Assembly (NCBI GenBank): GCA_024399965.1
Contig: JAKSNJ010000001.1
Span: forward strand, 62,001-126,000
Source of the DNA: Paludibacteraceae bacterium
GTDB taxonomy: Bacteria; Bacteroidota; Bacteroidia; Bacteroidales; Paludibacteraceae
DNA length: 64,000 nt
Direction of reading: 5' to 3'
Shown here: positions 18,001 to 25,358 of the stretch, in pieces
Numbering within the stretch: position 1 is the first letter of the stretch
Layout: each line of letters starts with the position of its first letter
Notes under the pieces: generated by a model
What the model was told of the DNA's origin: nothing
Databases searched by the model: none
What the model saw: only the letters and a program-made list of their open reading frames with translations
Position numbers and translations under genes: made by a program

Positions 18001-18048
18001 TATCCTGTTGGCCGTACCTTCCAAGGTGGTGTAGAAATCAGTTTCTAA
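15046..18048 (+). CDS. susC: SusC/RagA-family TonB-dependent outer-membrane transporter
   Basis: 1000 residues with a signal peptide (LCLMFLVALAAMA). A carboxypeptidase-regulatory-like domain is at ~23-90 (GTVTDQDTNEPMIGVSILVK, then ISFSYVGY-like IQFSYVGYKTQ). The plug follows (~95-225, GKIAGVQVTNAGGQPGEAAQ, IRIRGTGSI, YVVDGV, with ILKDAGATGIYG-type KDAGATGIYGAAAAGG). The rest is a ~22-strand barrel ending VEISF. With SusD it imports oligosaccharides across the outer membrane using TonB energy. The next gene, susD, starts 31 nt downstream. The transported glycan is not readable from the sequence; neighbouring GH109- and GH31-type enzymes hint at alpha-linked (amino)sugars. Confidence 0.97.
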   Translation: MKRLQTLCLMFLVALAAMANVTVRGTVTDQDTNEPMIGVSILVKGTTTGTVTDFDGMYELSVPENATIQFSYVGYKTQELKQQSTLNVVMASDAFMMDEVVSLGYSSAKKAELSSAVVSLSAEKLTDVTSSDVGNMLQGKIAGVQVTNAGGQPGEAAQIRIRGTGSITAGSDPVYVVDGVMGGTFNPNDVETISVLKDAGATGIYGAAAAGGVIVVTTKSGKKEEKVHVDIKATAGGKQALYGNYKMMGSEELYNFHKSLYSKSVFNATYPKLKDMQDYNWQDEFFKTGVIQNYNVAVSGGSKHVGYYASLDYYGEDGTLIGTGMQKVSGHASIKADICKWLDMNVKVDFNKSTVDYEPTWTMLDDAFMKIPWDCPYELDAQGNPTGNYVYMNGDVRPDNGGKWWSQSKWNSLHTTGYNYVRSNNFDFSGVLQLGIHFTDWLHFTTTNTFGAGYYKSTTYKDKRAFDSEYSDGYIGNDIGLSKSFGTTNILKGGYQWDQHSFNAMVGFEYGFWSTEYTTASGTGMPVGVQALNASVPHSVAGYTMPGSSWAAFVQAQYDYAKRYFITATFRAEASSIFAPEHRTGYFPSVAASWLISNENWMKDQDIVSLLKLRASYGVTGNNNIPQYKYLGTYALSKLYQSQVGAEPSRLSNPVLHWETANMAAIGIDLAFIDRIDMSIDLYQTDNTGLLLNVPVAPSTGFYEIMKNAGEVRNRGIEYRIDANVLKLGKWRWDIGFNIGFNQNRVTYTPDHTPFLQTASSVSQQVKEGQDIYTWYMKEWAGVDSKNGDPLWYCVDDKGDYILDKDGNKTTTNDYNATKEHACGKATPLFTGGLNTQVSWNGIFVNINTAFTYGNQIFNYTRLSTDADGAYLGYNQLSLENSVQGWTRWQKPGDEATHPKAKINGNLNSNAISSRYLEDGSYFRLKNLTVGYDFPTSLIKKAHMTKCRIYFSADNLATATKFSGMDPEITLETSTYNLAGMYSTNYPVGRTFQGGVEISF

Positions 18049-18079
18049 TTGTAAGTTAAAAGTATAAATTCATACAATC

Positions 18080-19771
18080 ATGAAAAAATTATTTTATATT
18101 GCTGTGGCAATGGTTGCAGGAGTTGCTTTGACTGGCTGCAACTTGGATAGTATGCCGGATGACGAGCTGAGTTCTGCTGTACTGTTGCAAGACGAGAGTG
18201 GTGCTGAGTATGTCATGGACGGTTGCTACGCTTTGCTGAAAGACCAAGTGGAGTATCTTGGCTATGCCAGTGGTAACGACTACTGCCGTCACTACTTCCA
18301 GATGTCTGAGTTCCCCGCTGACAACGTTTGTCTGTCTGCTAAGACTACAGACCCTCTGTATGAAGCATTAGCTTATATGATGACCGATAACCTCAAGAAT
18401 GTTGGTACCCTTTGGATGCTGGCTTACAAGGTTATTTATATGTCGAATACCGTTATTGAGAACTTGGACGAAGGTGATGCTGCTTCTCACCAACTGTTAG
18501 GTGAGGCATATTTCATGCGTGGCATGATGCACCTGCACATGGTTACGCTCTATGCTAAGCCCTATACACAGGGTCGTGGCAACATGGGTGTGCCCTTGCG
18601 TATCTCCACCAACTCGGAGACTACTACCCGTAACTCCGTTGGTGAGGTGTATGACCAAATCGTTAAGGACTTGGACAAGGCATCTACTTTGCTGGGTGAA
18701 CCTCGTGTAAAGGGTAATTACGGTTATCCTTCTCGCGATGCTGCTCTTGGCTTGCTGAGCCGTGTTTACCTCTATATGGAGGAGAATGCGAAAGTTATTG
18801 AGACTGTCAACAAGATGTTGGGTGGTGCTACCCCTGACAGCAAGTTGGTGGGTGACTTTGCTACCTATTTTGCTAACGCCAAGACCTCTCCTGAGACCTT
18901 GTTCTGCATAGCTCACGAGACGACTGACGACAAGGGTCAGGCCTCTGTTGGTTCCATGTTCAATGGCGACGGTGGCGGTTGGGGTGAAATCTATCCCAGT
19001 GTGCCCCTGCTGTACTTGTATGAGCGTTATCCGATGGATGTACGTTATACCGGTTACATCGTTCCGCAATATCCTCCTTCGGAGATTCCCGGCATGTTTA
19101 TCTACTTTGCCGATCCCGAGTCGCCTGAGGCAGAGCAATCCGGCCGTCAGGTTCTGGAGCTTCAACTTACTGAGGAAGGTGACCACTACTATTTCATGGA
19201 CGGTGCCAACAAGTGCATTGTTGAGCAACGTGCCGTACACGGTGGCGAGTACAAAGAATGGCATGTTGTTTATCGTGGCGAGGACTGTGTAGCCCGCGTA
19301 CATGGTAAGATGAAGCACCGTACTACTGACAACAACCCTGCTTATTTCGTTACCAAGTTCGGTTATCAGGACGGTATTCCTACGCTGTCTTCTCCTGTTT
19401 ACTGCCGTTGGGGTGAGGTTATCCTGAATGCTGCCGAGGCATACGCCAAGACCGGTAAAGATGCCGAAGCACTGGCATACGTCAATGCTATCCGTACCCG
19501 TGCAGGTATTCCTTCGGAGGGCTTGTTTAATGCCGTTACTGACCACGGATATACCTCTGCTCTGGAAATCGTTTTAGACGAGCGCCGTATGGAGTTGGCA
19601 TTTGAGGGACACCGTATGTTCGATGTTTACCGCAATAAACAGGATATGGACCGTCGTTTCCCGGGTGCGCAACCTTGGAATGTCGTTCCTTATACCTATG
19701 AGAAGATTCAATATCCTATTCCAAATAGTGAGTGGACCGTTAGTGGAATCCAACAGAATCCTACTTACTAA
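18080..19771 (+). CDS. susD: SusD/RagB-family glycan-binding lipoprotein
   Basis: 563 residues with a lipoprotein signal (AGVALTGCNL, Cys20). The SusD fold is recognisable from the early helical region (DESGAEYVMDGCYALLKD), the TPR-like segment (ASHQLLGEAYFMRGMMHLH) and the C-terminal RagB block (WGEVILNAAEAYAKTGKDAE, INAIRTRAGI-like VNAIRTRAGI, ERRMELAFEGHRMFDVYR). It forms the lid of the SusC barrel and captures glycans at the cell surface. The pair is in the canonical susC-susD order. Confidence 0.97.
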   Translation: MKKLFYIAVAMVAGVALTGCNLDSMPDDELSSAVLLQDESGAEYVMDGCYALLKDQVEYLGYASGNDYCRHYFQMSEFPADNVCLSAKTTDPLYEALAYMMTDNLKNVGTLWMLAYKVIYMSNTVIENLDEGDAASHQLLGEAYFMRGMMHLHMVTLYAKPYTQGRGNMGVPLRISTNSETTTRNSVGEVYDQIVKDLDKASTLLGEPRVKGNYGYPSRDAALGLLSRVYLYMEENAKVIETVNKMLGGATPDSKLVGDFATYFANAKTSPETLFCIAHETTDDKGQASVGSMFNGDGGGWGEIYPSVPLLYLYERYPMDVRYTGYIVPQYPPSEIPGMFIYFADPESPEAEQSGRQVLELQLTEEGDHYYFMDGANKCIVEQRAVHGGEYKEWHVVYRGEDCVARVHGKMKHRTTDNNPAYFVTKFGYQDGIPTLSSPVYCRWGEVILNAAEAYAKTGKDAEALAYVNAIRTRAGIPSEGLFNAVTDHGYTSALEIVLDERRMELAFEGHRMFDVYRNKQDMDRRFPGAQPWNVVPYTYEKIQYPIPNSEWTVSGIQQNPTY

Positions 19772-19816
19772 AAGATCAATCAACACAATTATTAACAAAC
19801 TAAATTTTTTACAAGT

Positions 19817-20602
19817 ATGAAAAAGTTTGCATTTGCCTTAATGGCTATCGCTACCCTCGCTATGGTAGCTTGCGACAAAAAAGATGAACCCAAGAACAAC
19901 GGTGAAGGTGGTGGCGAACAAGGCGGCGATGACTTCGTTTCGATGATCAGCGTTCGCGATAAATCTATCGATGATTGGAATGCACTTCCTGCATCGTATG
20001 TTGCTACTGCTACTACTGCAGCTAATCCTGATTTGACCGGCTTGAAGAGCGTGAAAGTATTTGCTGACGAAGTGTACATCAACGTTTTGATTCAATACGA
20101 TCCCACTGTTATTCTGAGCAAGAGCTGGGACAATGCACTGCACATGTATTTCGATGCTGACAACAGCGATGCTACCGGTGGTTACGGTGACGAATTTGCT
20201 GATCCCAACGCAGAGTGGTGCTTGGAGACTTCCTGCTGGGCTGAGGGCGTAGCACAAGACTACAATCCTGCTGTCTTCAAATGGTGGGGCGAAGTTGGTG
20301 AGAGCGGCTGGCTCTGGACCGATCCTGAGAACCCCGGTACCGAGGAGAATGGTTGGGGTGCTATCGTTCCGACCGGATCGCTGCCTATCGGACAAAGCCA
20401 AATGATTGGTACCGACATGATTGAGATCCAACTTCTCCGCGAGCTTATTCCTGCTCAATGGAACGACAAAACCTTCGGTGTTGGTTTCGATATCCAAGAC
20501 GCTTGGGAAACCGCTGGTATCCTGCCTAATGCTGACGTTGACGAACTGGGTAACCGCGTAACCGCCAATAAACTGAAAGTTAACATTTATTACGCAGAAT
20601 AA
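19817..20602 (+). CDS. surface lipoprotein of unknown function downstream of susD
   Basis: 261 residues with a lipoprotein signal (ATLAMVACDKK, Cys19). A Gly/Glu-rich linker follows (NNGEGGGEQGGDD) and then a ~220-residue beta-rich domain with many aromatics (AEWCLETSCWAEG, FKWWGEVGESGWLW). The position directly after susD is where surface glycan-binding proteins are usually encoded, and the content (MYFDADNSDATGG) recalls CBM9/DOMON-like sugar-binding sandwiches. That assignment is inference; I do not recognise a named family. It lacks the C-terminal signature found in unit 2 proteins. Confidence 0.75.
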   Translation: MKKFAFALMAIATLAMVACDKKDEPKNNGEGGGEQGGDDFVSMISVRDKSIDDWNALPASYVATATTAANPDLTGLKSVKVFADEVYINVLIQYDPTVILSKSWDNALHMYFDADNSDATGGYGDEFADPNAEWCLETSCWAEGVAQDYNPAVFKWWGEVGESGWLWTDPENPGTEENGWGAIVPTGSLPIGQSQMIGTDMIEIQLLRELIPAQWNDKTFGVGFDIQDAWETAGILPNADVDELGNRVTANKLKVNIYYAE

Positions 20603-20661
20603 TAATTTGTTGATTGAATTTCAATAAACAGAATAAGCTTATTAATGTTGATTGACTAAGG

Positions 20662-20703
20662 GTATAGTGTGGCGCCAACCACACGGTGGGCGCTACACTA
20701 TAC
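20662..20703 (+). promoter_or_regulatory. strong intercistronic hairpin before the first DUF4874/DUF4832 gene
   Basis: The left arm GTATAGTGTGGCGCC (20662-20676) pairs with GGCGCTACACTATAC (20689-20703) over 15 positions with one G-T wobble, around a ~12-nt loop. No T-run follows, so partial attenuation or mRNA stabilisation after the SusCD-lipoprotein block is more likely than full termination. Confidence 0.65.
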
Positions 20704-20724
20704 TTGATTTATGTACTGACGAAT

Positions 20725-22122
20725 ATGAAAACCGCTATTTTCTCTACCGCACTGATTGCTGCTATCGTTTTGACCTCGTGCCACAAACCCGAAACCGAAC
20801 CGGCTGCACCTACCGACCCTGAAGGAACGGTGTATTTCACCGAGTTGGATTCTGTCTTTCCCAATCCCGAGAAAGGTTTTCATGTACAATCCTATTTCTC
20901 CAGCCAAGACCTTAGCAAGCGCGCAAGCGCAAAAAGTATGATTACGGAGCGCAATGGCGAGTTTGCCCAAACGCTTTATCTACATTCCTATTACCTTACT
21001 GATTATATCGAGTCAGACATTCCGCAAACGTTCTTAGACCGTATGCAGGACAACTTTGACTCCCTGCGTGCCGGTGGTGCAAAAGCCGTCATACGCCTTT
21101 CTTATAAAGATAATGAAGCACCAGCATATAAACCATGGGACGCTACTCCCGAGTGGGCAAACCGCCACATTGACCAAGTAGCACCCGTTCTCAATAAAAA
21201 TGCCGATGTTATCCTCTGTTTCCAAGCCGGCTTTGTCGGCGTTTGGGGAGAGTGGTACTATACCACCGGCTTCAAAATGAATCCCAAAACGGATGCAGAA
21301 TACCAGCCACGTTGGGATTTGCTCAACCACGAATTAGAGGCATTCCCGCATGACCGCCAAATATGTCTGCGTACACCCGGCTACAAGATGCGTTATCTTC
21401 AGCAAATGGGCTTAGATGTGCTCCCGTTGGACGAATATACGGCGCACAAGGGCGATGCCAAATCGCGTTTAGGTGGACACAATGACTGCTTTATCTCTGA
21501 TCCCAATGACGTGGGCACATACTCTTCAACGGAGGACCGTGACTTCTGGCAGAAAGATACACGCTATACTTTGATGGGTGGTGAGACTTGTAGGAATTGC
21601 AAACAGTCAGCAGGCGATAATGCCATCAAGCAAATGCAGTTGTATCACTGGACCTATATCCACCGTTCGTATGTTTCATCTGTAGTTTGGGGGTGGAAAA
21701 GTTCGGGGCACTTCCCCTATATCGTTCAGCACTTGGGCTATCACCTCGTCATGGAGAAAGCGTATTGCCAAGTCAATGCCAACAACTATTTTGTGGCTAA
21801 TGTCAAGTTGCACAACGATGGTTTTGCTGCTCCGCAAAATGCCCGTAACGTGGAACTGATTTTGGTCAAGGGGGACGAAAAACACGTCTATAAGCAGAAC
21901 ATTGACCCTCGCTTCTGGATACCTGAGAACAAGAGTTTTGAGATTGCTCTGCTGGCAGAGAAAACGCCCGATTTGACGGGCACCTATACGGTCTATCTCA
22001 ATTTGCCGGACCCCTATCCGTCGCTGCATGACGACCCGCGCTATTCTATTCGCATGTACAACAAAGACGTGTGGGAGGAAAGCACCGGCTACAATAAACT
22101 GGGTGAATACACATTTAACTAA
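20725..22122 (+). CDS. DUF4874/DUF4832 lipoprotein (paralogue 1), candidate glycoside hydrolase
   Basis: 465 residues from the ATG that gives a good lipoprotein signal (IAAIVLTSCH, Cys19); upstream GTG/ATG-like codons give none. The N-terminal domain (DUF4874-type) begins FPNPEKGFH at ~46 and includes FQAGFVGVWGEWYY (~166-179). The second part (DUF4832-type) contains GGHNDCF (~250-256) and LMGGET (E287). A C-terminal beta domain follows. Conserved E176 and E287 are 111 residues apart, as for the acid/base and nucleophile of clan GH-A barrels; catalysis is a hypothesis. The gene ends 6 nt before the GH31 gene. It has no C-terminal sorting signature, in line with lipid anchoring. Confidence 0.88.
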   Translation: MKTAIFSTALIAAIVLTSCHKPETEPAAPTDPEGTVYFTELDSVFPNPEKGFHVQSYFSSQDLSKRASAKSMITERNGEFAQTLYLHSYYLTDYIESDIPQTFLDRMQDNFDSLRAGGAKAVIRLSYKDNEAPAYKPWDATPEWANRHIDQVAPVLNKNADVILCFQAGFVGVWGEWYYTTGFKMNPKTDAEYQPRWDLLNHELEAFPHDRQICLRTPGYKMRYLQQMGLDVLPLDEYTAHKGDAKSRLGGHNDCFISDPNDVGTYSSTEDRDFWQKDTRYTLMGGETCRNCKQSAGDNAIKQMQLYHWTYIHRSYVSSVVWGWKSSGHFPYIVQHLGYHLVMEKAYCQVNANNYFVANVKLHNDGFAAPQNARNVELILVKGDEKHVYKQNIDPRFWIPENKSFEIALLAEKTPDLTGTYTVYLNLPDPYPSLHDDPRYSIRMYNKDVWEESTGYNKLGEYTFN

Positions 22123-22128
22123 TTCAAT

Positions 22129-23661
22129 ATGCGTCGCATTTTTTTGATTGCTTTATCTTCGGTATGTGTCTTGACGATGTATGCCGAGCATTGGTGGGGC
22201 TTTGCTGTGGGTGAAGGTCACAACCAGCCCTATACCACGTTCCGTTCGTTTGATATGTCCCGTGAGGACGCCAATAACCAGTTGACGCCACTCCTTATCT
22301 CCGACGAGGGGCGTTATATCTGGACCGATACGGCCGTTACGTTCTCTTTCAAGGACGGTCAACCTGTCTTGCCCAACGGCATTGCTATGCAGCAGGTGAA
22401 AGATGGCACGTTGCGAGGTGCGTACATGGAGGCAATGAATCGCTATTTCTCTCCCTCCGGCTTGATGCCCGATTCCCTCTTCTTTGTGCGTCCGCAGTAT
22501 AATACGTGGATTGAACTCATGTACAATCAAAACCAAGCCGATATTCTCCGTTACGCCCACGCCATCGTGGATAACGGTCTGCCGGCAGGGGTGCTCATGA
22601 TTGACGATAACTGGCAGCGCTACTACGGCAACTTTGATTTCAAGGCAGAGCGTTTCCCCAATCCCAAAGCCATGATGGACGAACTCCATCAACTCGGCTT
22701 TAAGGTCATGGTGTGGGTGTGCCCCTTCGTCAGTGCTGACAGCCCTGAAGGACGTGCCCTCGCAGAAAAGGGCTACCTGCTGAAGGACAAAGACGGCAAT
22801 ACGGCTATTCTCCGTTGGTGGAACGGCGCTTCGGCGTGCTACGACCTCACCAACCCTGCCGCCCTCGCGGACTTTGTGGCTACCTTGCGTCAGGCGCAGG
22901 CCAAATATGGTATAGACGGCTTTAAGTTCGATGCCGGCGATAACAACTGCTACGCCTCCACCGACTTGGCTTCTACTGCTACTACCGTTGAGCATTGCGA
23001 GTCATACGCTCGCCTTGGTCTCAGTTTCCCTGTCAACGAGTTCCGTGCTTGCTGGAAGATGGGCAATCAGCCCCTTGTTCAGCGTTTAGGCGATAAGGAC
23101 TACAGTTGGGACGCTGTGGCTTCCCTCATTCCGCAGATGTGCGTAGCCGGTCTGTTGGGTTACACCTATGCGTGCCCCGACATGATTGGTGGCGGTCAGT
23201 GGACCTCTTTCCTCAATATCGCCGAGGACCAGTTTGATCAGGCACTCATCGTTCGCTCGGCACAGATTCATGCCCTCATGCCGATGATGCAGTTCTCGGT
23301 GGCTCCGTGGCGTATCTTGTCTAAGGAGAACATGGCGATTGTCAAGCAGGCAGCATTGTTGCATACGCAGTTTGCACCGTATATCTACCAATGTGCGCAA
23401 GCCAGCGCACGTACGGGCGAACCCATCGTTCGCAATATGGAGTACCAGTTCCCCCATCAGGGTTTGGCGGACTGCAAGGACCAGTTTATGTTGGGTGATA
23501 AGTACCTGATTGCCCCTGTGGTAGATAATCGCCTTGTGCGCGAGGTGCGTCTGCCCAAAGGCACTTGGCGTGACGAATTGGGCAAGAAATACAAAGGTGG
23601 CAAGACCTATACCATCAATGCTCCTTTGGCCCGTTTGCCGTACTTTGAGAAGATAAAATAA
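22129..23661 (+). CDS. GH31-family glycosidase (MYORG-like subfamily)
   Basis: 510 residues with an N-terminal signal-like segment (FLIALSSVCVLTMYA). The catalytic barrel shows VLMIDDNWQ at ~156-163, KVMVWVCPFVS at ~192-202 and the nucleophile motif GFKFDAGD (Asp268). The later region has CPDMIGGGQW, APWRIL and YIYQCA, and a short C-terminal beta domain ends in PLARLPYFEK. FKFDAG and the overall spacing fit the MYORG-like branch of GH31, whose characterised member prefers alpha-galactosides; other GH31 members act on alpha-glucosides. It sits between two DUF4874/DUF4832 lipoprotein genes with gaps of 6 and 7 nt, so it belongs to unit 1. It is probably periplasmic. Confidence 0.88.
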   Translation: MRRIFLIALSSVCVLTMYAEHWWGFAVGEGHNQPYTTFRSFDMSREDANNQLTPLLISDEGRYIWTDTAVTFSFKDGQPVLPNGIAMQQVKDGTLRGAYMEAMNRYFSPSGLMPDSLFFVRPQYNTWIELMYNQNQADILRYAHAIVDNGLPAGVLMIDDNWQRYYGNFDFKAERFPNPKAMMDELHQLGFKVMVWVCPFVSADSPEGRALAEKGYLLKDKDGNTAILRWWNGASACYDLTNPAALADFVATLRQAQAKYGIDGFKFDAGDNNCYASTDLASTATTVEHCESYARLGLSFPVNEFRACWKMGNQPLVQRLGDKDYSWDAVASLIPQMCVAGLLGYTYACPDMIGGGQWTSFLNIAEDQFDQALIVRSAQIHALMPMMQFSVAPWRILSKENMAIVKQAALLHTQFAPYIYQCAQASARTGEPIVRNMEYQFPHQGLADCKDQFMLGDKYLIAPVVDNRLVREVRLPKGTWRDELGKKYKGGKTYTINAPLARLPYFEKIK

Positions 23662-23668
23662 GTTCTCC

Positions 23669-25078
23669 ATGAGACCTATATACTTGGTTGTCTTGACCTT
23701 AGCGGTGGCTCTTGCGGGCTGCCGCTCGGTGTCTGTAAGTCCCGTATCGACGTGGACCTATCGGCCCTCAGATGTCAATTTTGCCAACCCTGAACGCGGC
23801 TACAAGTATCTGACCTATTTTGAACATGCGCCCTTTGACAACGCTGCCAATGCCACCATGTACCGCCTGATGCGCGAGCAGGATAAACTGACGTTGCATC
23901 AGCATGTCTATTACCTCTCCGATTTCATGGAGGGTGACATCTCGCAGGAGTACCTTGATGCCCTTGATGCCAATATGCAGGTACTGCGCGAGTCGGGCTG
24001 CAAGTGTATCTTGCGCTTTGCCTATAAACATGAGATGGAAGAGGAAGATAAACCCTTTGACCCGTCGCCCGATTGGGTCAATCGCCATATAGAGCAGTTG
24101 CAACCCTATCTGATTAAGAACGAGGACGTTATCTTCTGCTTGGAGGCAGGTTTTATAGGCGTTTGGGGAGAGTGGGGATATACCTCCGGTTACACCCAAT
24201 TGGACTGGCCTTACCGTTGCGAACAATTGGAAAATCGTTGGGAGACGCTGGACCACCTCTTGGCTGCTACGCCTGTTTCGCGACAGATTTGTCTGCGCAC
24301 GCCGTTTTATAAAAAGTGCTATTTGTCCTATCACGGCCAGCCGGACATACCTGTTTCTGAATCCACGGCGCACCGGCCCACCGCTTTGGGGCGTTTGGCT
24401 GCCCACAATGACTGTTTCCTGTCCGCTGACGATGATTTTGGCACCTATTTGAATGATGACGACCGTGAGTTTTGGAAGCAGGACACGCGTTTCACCGTCA
24501 TGGGAGGCGAGATTTGCATGAATTGCGAATACTCCGACGGTGACCGTGCCGTACAGACGATGGAGGACTATCACTACACCTTCCTCAACGACGGAACGTG
24601 GAACGATATTCGCGACAAGTGGGAAGCGTCCGGGCACTGGGAGGAAATCTGCCGTCGCATGGGCTATCGCTTGGTGCTGGACGAGACATCGTTTAAGGAG
24701 GGCAAACCTGAGGGCGATTGGGTTGTGAATGTTACCCTGCATAACGAGGGCTTTGCTGCGCCGATGAATCCCCGTGCCGTTGAATTGGTGCTGGTGCAAG
24801 GAGCAGATACACTCGTTTTTCCACAAAATAACTTTTATCCCTATATGGCTGACCGTCAAACGGTTGACCCGCGTTTTTGGCAGCCGGGTGAACCGATTTA
24901 TTTGCGGCTGACGGCATCGTTGCCGTCCTATGTGAAGGGCGAGTATATTGTTTATCTCAACTTGCCGGACCCCTGTCCCTCGTTGCACGACAACCCCAGT
25001 TTTTCTATCCGCATTGCCAACAAAAACATCTGGAACGCCAATGCCGGCTATAACCGCCTCGGCACCGTCACGTTCTAA
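23669..25078 (+). CDS. DUF4874/DUF4832 lipoprotein (paralogue 2), candidate glycoside hydrolase
   Basis: 469 residues with a lipoprotein signal (LAVALAGCRS, Cys18). Family motifs: FANPERGYK (~38-46), CKCILRFAYKHE (~111-122), CLEAGFIGVWGEWGY with E168, LAAHNDCF (~243-250) and VMGGEICMNC with E281. The two Glu are 113 apart. It is closest to paralogue 1: both share the MGGE-x-C-x-N-C pattern and the ending GYNRLG/GYNKLG plus a short strand. It is the last gene of unit 1. After its stop comes a 280-bp region with repeats and the unit 2 promoter. It lacks the C-terminal signature, as does the other lipoprotein paralogue. Confidence 0.88.
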   Translation: MRPIYLVVLTLAVALAGCRSVSVSPVSTWTYRPSDVNFANPERGYKYLTYFEHAPFDNAANATMYRLMREQDKLTLHQHVYYLSDFMEGDISQEYLDALDANMQVLRESGCKCILRFAYKHEMEEEDKPFDPSPDWVNRHIEQLQPYLIKNEDVIFCLEAGFIGVWGEWGYTSGYTQLDWPYRCEQLENRWETLDHLLAATPVSRQICLRTPFYKKCYLSYHGQPDIPVSESTAHRPTALGRLAAHNDCFLSADDDFGTYLNDDDREFWKQDTRFTVMGGEICMNCEYSDGDRAVQTMEDYHYTFLNDGTWNDIRDKWEASGHWEEICRRMGYRLVLDETSFKEGKPEGDWVVNVTLHNEGFAAPMNPRAVELVLVQGADTLVFPQNNFYPYMADRQTVDPRFWQPGEPIYLRLTASLPSYVKGEYIVYLNLPDPCPSLHDNPSFSIRIANKNIWNANAGYNRLGTVTF

Positions 25079-25086
25079 CTCCTCCT

Positions 25087-25130
25087 CCCTTCCTCACACG
25101 GGTCTTTGCCGACGGCGAACCGACGGCGAA
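25087..25130 (+). repeat. composite block with two 11-bp units, copy B (unit 2 promoter region)
   Basis: CCCTTCCTCACACGGGTCTT leads into two tandem 11-bp units CCGACGGCGAA (25109-25119, 25120-25130). It is a near copy of the block at 13375-13417 and also relates to the three-unit array at 37416-37448. Confidence 0.75.
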
Positions 25131-25161
25131 TGCTCTCATGGATAACCTTAGCGCCTTTGCC

Positions 25162-25183
25162 ATGTTATGTTGATGTTATGTTG
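25162..25183 (+). repeat. 11-bp direct repeat ATGTTATGTTG x2
   Basis: Two exact adjacent copies (25162-25172, 25173-25183) lie 28 bp upstream of the candidate operator and share its ATGTT half-site. They may be auxiliary regulator sites; no equivalent is seen in front of unit 1. Confidence 0.5.
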
Positions 25184-25210
25184 CAAACCCCTATCAAGAA
25201 GGCGTTTTTT

Positions 25211-25224
25211 ATGTTTTATAACAT
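25211..25224. promoter_or_regulatory. candidate operator, copy B (ATGTT-N4-AACAT)
   Basis: Identical to the 14-mer at 13449-13462 and at the same distance from the -7 box. It suggests that units 1 and 2 answer to the same regulator. Confidence 0.6.
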
Positions 25225-25233
25225 ATAAAAATA

Positions 25234-25265
25234 TTTTTTTATATGAAAAAAAAGTTGTATCTTTG
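25234..25265 (+). promoter_or_regulatory. promoter of transcription unit 2
   Basis: The TATCTTTG -7 box is at 25258-25265. The -33 position is a weak TTTT rather than TTTG. The surrounding ~60 bp matches the unit 1 promoter, including the A-tract before the -7 box. It gives a leader of roughly 90 nt. Confidence 0.7.
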
Positions 25266-25292
25266 TGCGTTTTTTGAAAGCAAGACAAAAAT

Positions 25293-25324
25293 CTAGAATA
25301 TCCGGGACTCTCCGGAATATCTAG
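25293..25324 (+). promoter_or_regulatory. imperfect palindrome in the unit 2 leader
   Basis: CTAGA-ATA-TCCGG on the left pairs with CCGGA-ATA-TCTAG on the right: two 5-bp stems around a symmetric internal loop. It sits in the 5' untranslated leader of the first secreted-protein gene. It may act on mRNA stability or be bound by a regulator; not a known riboswitch as far as I can tell. Confidence 0.5.
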
Positions 25325-25358
25325 TGCAAAATAATAACTAACTAAAAAACAAACAAGT

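Noticed and set aside
20662-20703. Full intrinsic terminator separating SusCD from the following genes
   Set aside because: The stem is strong but there is no T-tract, and the next genes have no promoter of their own.
23768-24988. Antisense open frame (~406 codons) opposite DUF4874/DUF4832 paralogue 2
   Set aside because: A shadow of the real gene; similar shadows appear opposite other paralogues only because the coding strands are similar.
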